NCBI RefSeq assembly: GCF_022682305.1
Contig: NZ_CP093528.1
Coordinates: 2,555,501-2,619,500 of the forward strand
From: Shinella zoogloeoides
GTDB lineage: Bacteria; Pseudomonadota; Alphaproteobacteria; Rhizobiales; Rhizobiaceae
Length of the DNA: 64,000 nucleotides
Reading direction: 5' to 3'
Shown piece after piece: positions 61,972 through 64,000 of this stretch. The notes under the pieces are model-generated. The model did not search any database and was not told the origin of the DNA. It worked only from the letters and a program-made list of their open reading frames with translations. Position 1 is the first letter of the stretch; each line of letters opens with the position of its first letter. The position numbers and the translations under genes are program-made.

Positions 61972-63228
61972 TTATTGTTCGGCACCGGCCACTTCACGCC
62001 GCATGCTGTCGATATGTTGGCGGATATGGGCCGCCTCGGCGGAGGTCGTGGCAAGCGCGATGGCCCGGTCGAAGGCCTGATGCGCCTCGGCATAGCGGCC
62101 GAGCTGCTTCAGGAGGCCGCCGCGCAGGCCGTGGAAATAGAAATAGCCGTCCAGCTTCTCCGCCAGCGGCTCGACGAGCGCCAGCGCCGCCTCCGGCCCC
62201 TCGCGCCTGGAGACCGCGACGGCCCGGTTGAGCCGCACCACAGGCGATGGCTGGAGGCGCTCCAGTCTCTGGTAGAGCAGGTCGATCTGAAGCCAGTCCG
62301 TCTCCGCCGCCGTTCCGGCGCGGGCATGCAGGGCGGCAATCGCCGCCTGTATCTGGAAGGGACCGGGCGCGCGATGGCGGATCGCCTTGTCGATCATCAC
62401 CAGCGCCTCGTCGATCAGCGGCCGATCCCAGAGCGAACGGTCCTGATCCTCCAGCGGCACGATCTGCCCGTTCGCATCGAAGCGGGCATCGAACCGCGAA
62501 TGCTGAATGAGCAGGAGCGCCGTGAGGCCCATGATCTCCGGCTCGGACGGAAAGAGTTTCAGCAGCAGCCGCGCCAGCCGGATCGCCTCCGCGCAGAAGG
62601 GCGTATCCGCCTTCTGCGGCACGCCGGCCGAATAGCCCTCGTTGAAGACGAGATAGATCATCGCAGCCACAAGCCCGAGCCGTTCGGCCCGCGCCGCCGC
62701 ATCCGGCGTCTCGAAGGCAATGCCGGCCGCGCCGACCCTGGCCTTGGCGCGGGTGATGCGCTGCTCCATCGCGGCTTCCGAGACGAGGAAGGCCCGCGCG
62801 ATCTGCCTCACCGAAAGGCCGGAGACGATGCGCAGCGCCAGCGCGATCTGCTGCGTAGCCGGCAGGTCGGGATGGCAACAGACGAAGAGCAGGCGCAGGA
62901 TGTCGTCGCGGTAATGCGCGCCGTCCAGCCGGTCGGCAAGGTCGCTCTCGGTGTCCTCCAGATCGGACAGCATCTCCTCGGGCGGCAGCGGCTGGGTTTT
63001 CACACGCTTGCGCACCTGATCGATGCCGCTGTTACGGCCGACGAAGATGAGCCATGCGGCCGGATCGCGCGGCGGGCCTTTCTCGGGCCATGTCCTCAGC
63101 GCGCGAAGGCAGGCTTCCTGAAAAGCCTCCTCCGCCATGTCGAGGTCACGGAAGTAGCGCAGCAGCGCCCCCATGGCCTGCGGCCGCGCCGAGGTGAGCG
63201 CCAGGTCGATCCAGGCGAGGTCTGTCAT
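61972..63228 (-). CDS. ECF42-type sigma factor with C-terminal repeat domain
   Basis: A 418-residue sigma factor. The N-terminal half holds sigma regions 2 and 4 (RYFRDLDMAEEAFQEACLRALRTWPEKGPPRDPAAWLIFVGRN and GLSVRQIARAFLVSEAAMEQRITRAKARV). The C-terminal 200 residues form a TPR-like domain (LKQLGRYAEAHQAFDRAIALA). ECF42 factors use this domain instead of an anti-sigma factor and control a partner DGPF gene. The partner is present upstream, overlapping by 4 bases. Confidence 0.9.
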   Translation of the reverse strand: MTDLAWIDLALTSARPQAMGALLRYFRDLDMAEEAFQEACLRALRTWPEKGPPRDPAAWLIFVGRNSGIDQVRKRVKTQPLPPEEMLSDLEDTESDLADRLDGAHYRDDILRLLFVCCHPDLPATQQIALALRIVSGLSVRQIARAFLVSEAAMEQRITRAKARVGAAGIAFETPDAAARAERLGLVAAMIYLVFNEGYSAGVPQKADTPFCAEAIRLARLLLKLFPSEPEIMGLTALLLIQHSRFDARFDANGQIVPLEDQDRSLWDRPLIDEALVMIDKAIRHRAPGPFQIQAAIAALHARAGTAAETDWLQIDLLYQRLERLQPSPVVRLNRAVAVSRREGPEAALALVEPLAEKLDGYFYFHGLRGGLLKQLGRYAEAHQAFDRAIALATTSAEAAHIRQHIDSMRREVAGAEQ

Positions 63229-63599
63229 GCGATGGGCACTCCCGGATTGAAGAACTGCAGCGGCCGGATCTCATAGGTCCCGTTTGCCGGATTGGCGGCG
63301 GAAAGCTCGCGGGCGAACTGGATCGCCTCCTCCAGCGTCTCGGCCTGAAGCACGAAGAAACCGAGGAACTGCTCCTTGGTTTCGGCGAAGGGACCGTCCA
63401 TGACGATATCGTCCGTCGCGCCCTTGCGCACGGTGACGGCCGCCGTCGTCGGCATCAGCCGCGCGACGGGGCCGAGCTTGCCGGCCTCGGCATAGCGCTG
63501 GTTGACGGCGCCGAGATCGGCCATGACCTTGTCGTCCAGCTCCTTTGACCAGGCGCAGACTTCACTTTCGGCATCGTAACAAAGAACGGCATACAGCAT
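63225..63599 (-). CDS. YCII/DGPF-domain protein
   Basis: A 124-residue protein with the family mark DGPFAETKEQFLGFFVLQAETLEEAI and a C-terminal YEIRPLQFF. DGPF proteins are small ferredoxin-fold proteins, and their genes are the usual partners of ECF42 sigma factors. It overlaps the sigma gene by 4 bases. A matching promoter lies upstream at 63622-63648. Its biochemical role is not known. Confidence 0.9.
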   Translation of the reverse strand: MLYAVLCYDAESEVCAWSKELDDKVMADLGAVNQRYAEAGKLGPVARLMPTTAAVTVRKGATDDIVMDGPFAETKEQFLGFFVLQAETLEEAIQFARELSAANPANGTYEIRPLQFFNPGVPIA

Positions 63600-63621
63600 G
63601 GTAAACTCCCGTTGGCTGAAA

Positions 63622-63648
63622 GACGTAGAAGTAGCGTCTCAGCCGACA
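63622..63648 (-). promoter_or_regulatory. Candidate ECF42 promoter
   Basis: On the minus strand TGTCGG (63643-63648) and CGTC (63622-63625) with 17 bases between fit the TGTCGA-type promoter described for ECF42 factors. The -10 lies 22 bases upstream of the DGPF ATG at 63599. It predicts self-activation of the operon. Confidence 0.6.
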
Positions 63649-63694
63649 GGGCGCACCGGATTATTTTTGATTTTTGCCAGGGCGTTCCAGCGGT

Positions 63695-64000
63695 TCAGAT
63701 CTTGAACACATCATCCTGCCGGAACACGATGACATAGCCGCCGGTCGCCTCGGCTTCGCGCGCCCAGTCCCGCAATTGCGCGTGATAAGGCTCGCGCCGC
63801 CAGATATCGGGATGGTCGGGATCGACCAGAACCGTGATCTGCGGCCCCTGCCGATAGACCATCATGTGCGAGCGCGACGGTTCCCATATCTCGGCAAATC
63901 CCGCATCGGTCATCCAGAGGCAGAGAAAGTCACGGCAGACCGAGGGCCGGTCCACATAGATCGAGCATCCCTTCCCCGCGACGCAATGGCGGCACCAGAC
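63695..64000 (-). CDS. Cysteine-rich protein, YkgJ-like (partial)
   Basis: The gene runs off the right edge, so only its C-terminal 101 residues are seen. The visible start of the frame reads VWCRHCVAGKGCSIYVDRPSVCRDFLCLW: several Cys with spacing like the YkgJ metal-binding cluster. The rest, up to FRQDDVFKI, is a small folded tail. It may bind iron-sulfur or zinc; no function is assigned. There is no start to examine. Confidence 0.75.
   Translation of the reverse strand, partial: VWCRHCVAGKGCSIYVDRPSVCRDFLCLWMTDAGFAEIWEPSRSHMMVYRQGPQITVLVDPDHPDIWRREPYHAQLRDWAREAEATGGYVIVFRQDDVFKI

Noticed and set aside
1..64000. CRISPR arrays, tRNA and rRNA genes, insertion sequences
   Set aside because: No regularly spaced direct repeats, no T-loop-like GGTTCGAATCC stretch in a tRNA context and no transposase were found on reading both strands. 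A tRNA scan would settle this.

Overview
The window is GC-rich, densely packed chromosomal DNA of an alphaproteobacterium, almost certainly a member of the Rhizobiaceae (Rhizobium/Sinorhizobium/Shinella-like). The markers are a fused trpE(G) anthranilate synthase behind a 14-codon trpL leader with three Trp codons, a choXWV choline transporter, a NolR-type ArsR regulator, a BacA-like peptide transporter, a ShmR-type heme receptor with a possible RirA (IRO) box, an ECF42 sigma factor with its DGPF partner, and three copies of a 138-bp palindromic intergenic repeat. I see no rRNA, tRNA, phage, insertion sequence or CRISPR array. This is core chromosome, not an island.

Layout. 1-3.7 kb: the 3' end of hemF, two small genes, and a DUF1285-Nudix-cca operon on the minus strand. 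3.9-10.7 kb: a four-gene MoxR AAA ATPase / DUF58 / BatA-DUF4159 / VWA-GATase membrane operon. 10.9-17.1 kb: a glyoxalase-like protein, an acetyltransferase, a glutathionyl-hydroquinone reductase-like GST, a Nudix protein, a metallophosphoesterase, a secreted TPR protein and an ECF sigma/anti-sigma pair. 17.2-24.3 kb: leuA and trpE(G), each behind a leader-peptide attenuator whose predicted transcript starts at the leader AUG, with clpP, hupE and a CDF transporter between them. 24.5-28.8 kb: the heme receptor, an unknown gene, an extensin-like protein with an odd start, and DUF1993. 28.9-38.0 kb: fhs, then a minus-strand block of poorly characterised genes (coiled-coil protein, unknown 382-aa protein, AAA ATPase, DUF559, DUF6638-like, DUF2333) broken by two of the 138-bp repeats. 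38.1-43.7 kb: cytochrome c, tdk, choXWV, a HugZ-like protein and nolR. 43.9-52.8 kb: omega-aminotransferase, a frameshifted acetyltransferase, aldose epimerase, adenine deaminase, a ParDE toxin-antitoxin pair, alpha-glucosidase, an Ldh-family dehydrogenase and kdgK. 52.8-64 kb: der, a TPR protein, NnrU, polysaccharide deacetylase, bacA, an MFS transporter, map, a luciferase-like oxidoreductase, an AHSA1 protein, ECF42 sigma plus YCII/DGPF, and a truncated cysteine-rich protein at the edge.

The strongest leads are: (1) the uncharacterised AAA ATPase block at 30.6-37.9 kb, a candidate multi-protein membrane-linked machine; (2) the paired leu and trp attenuators, which share promoter geometry and a 13-nt core around the leader stop codon; (3) the exactly 138-bp repeat family, one copy of which seems to supply the ribosome binding site of a DUF559 endonuclease-like gene inside that block. 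Several genes have non-standard or doubtful starts (a bacA-like TTG, an extensin-like possible ATC), and one GNAT gene is frameshifted. All functional statements rest on reading translated sequence and remembered family features; no database search was run.
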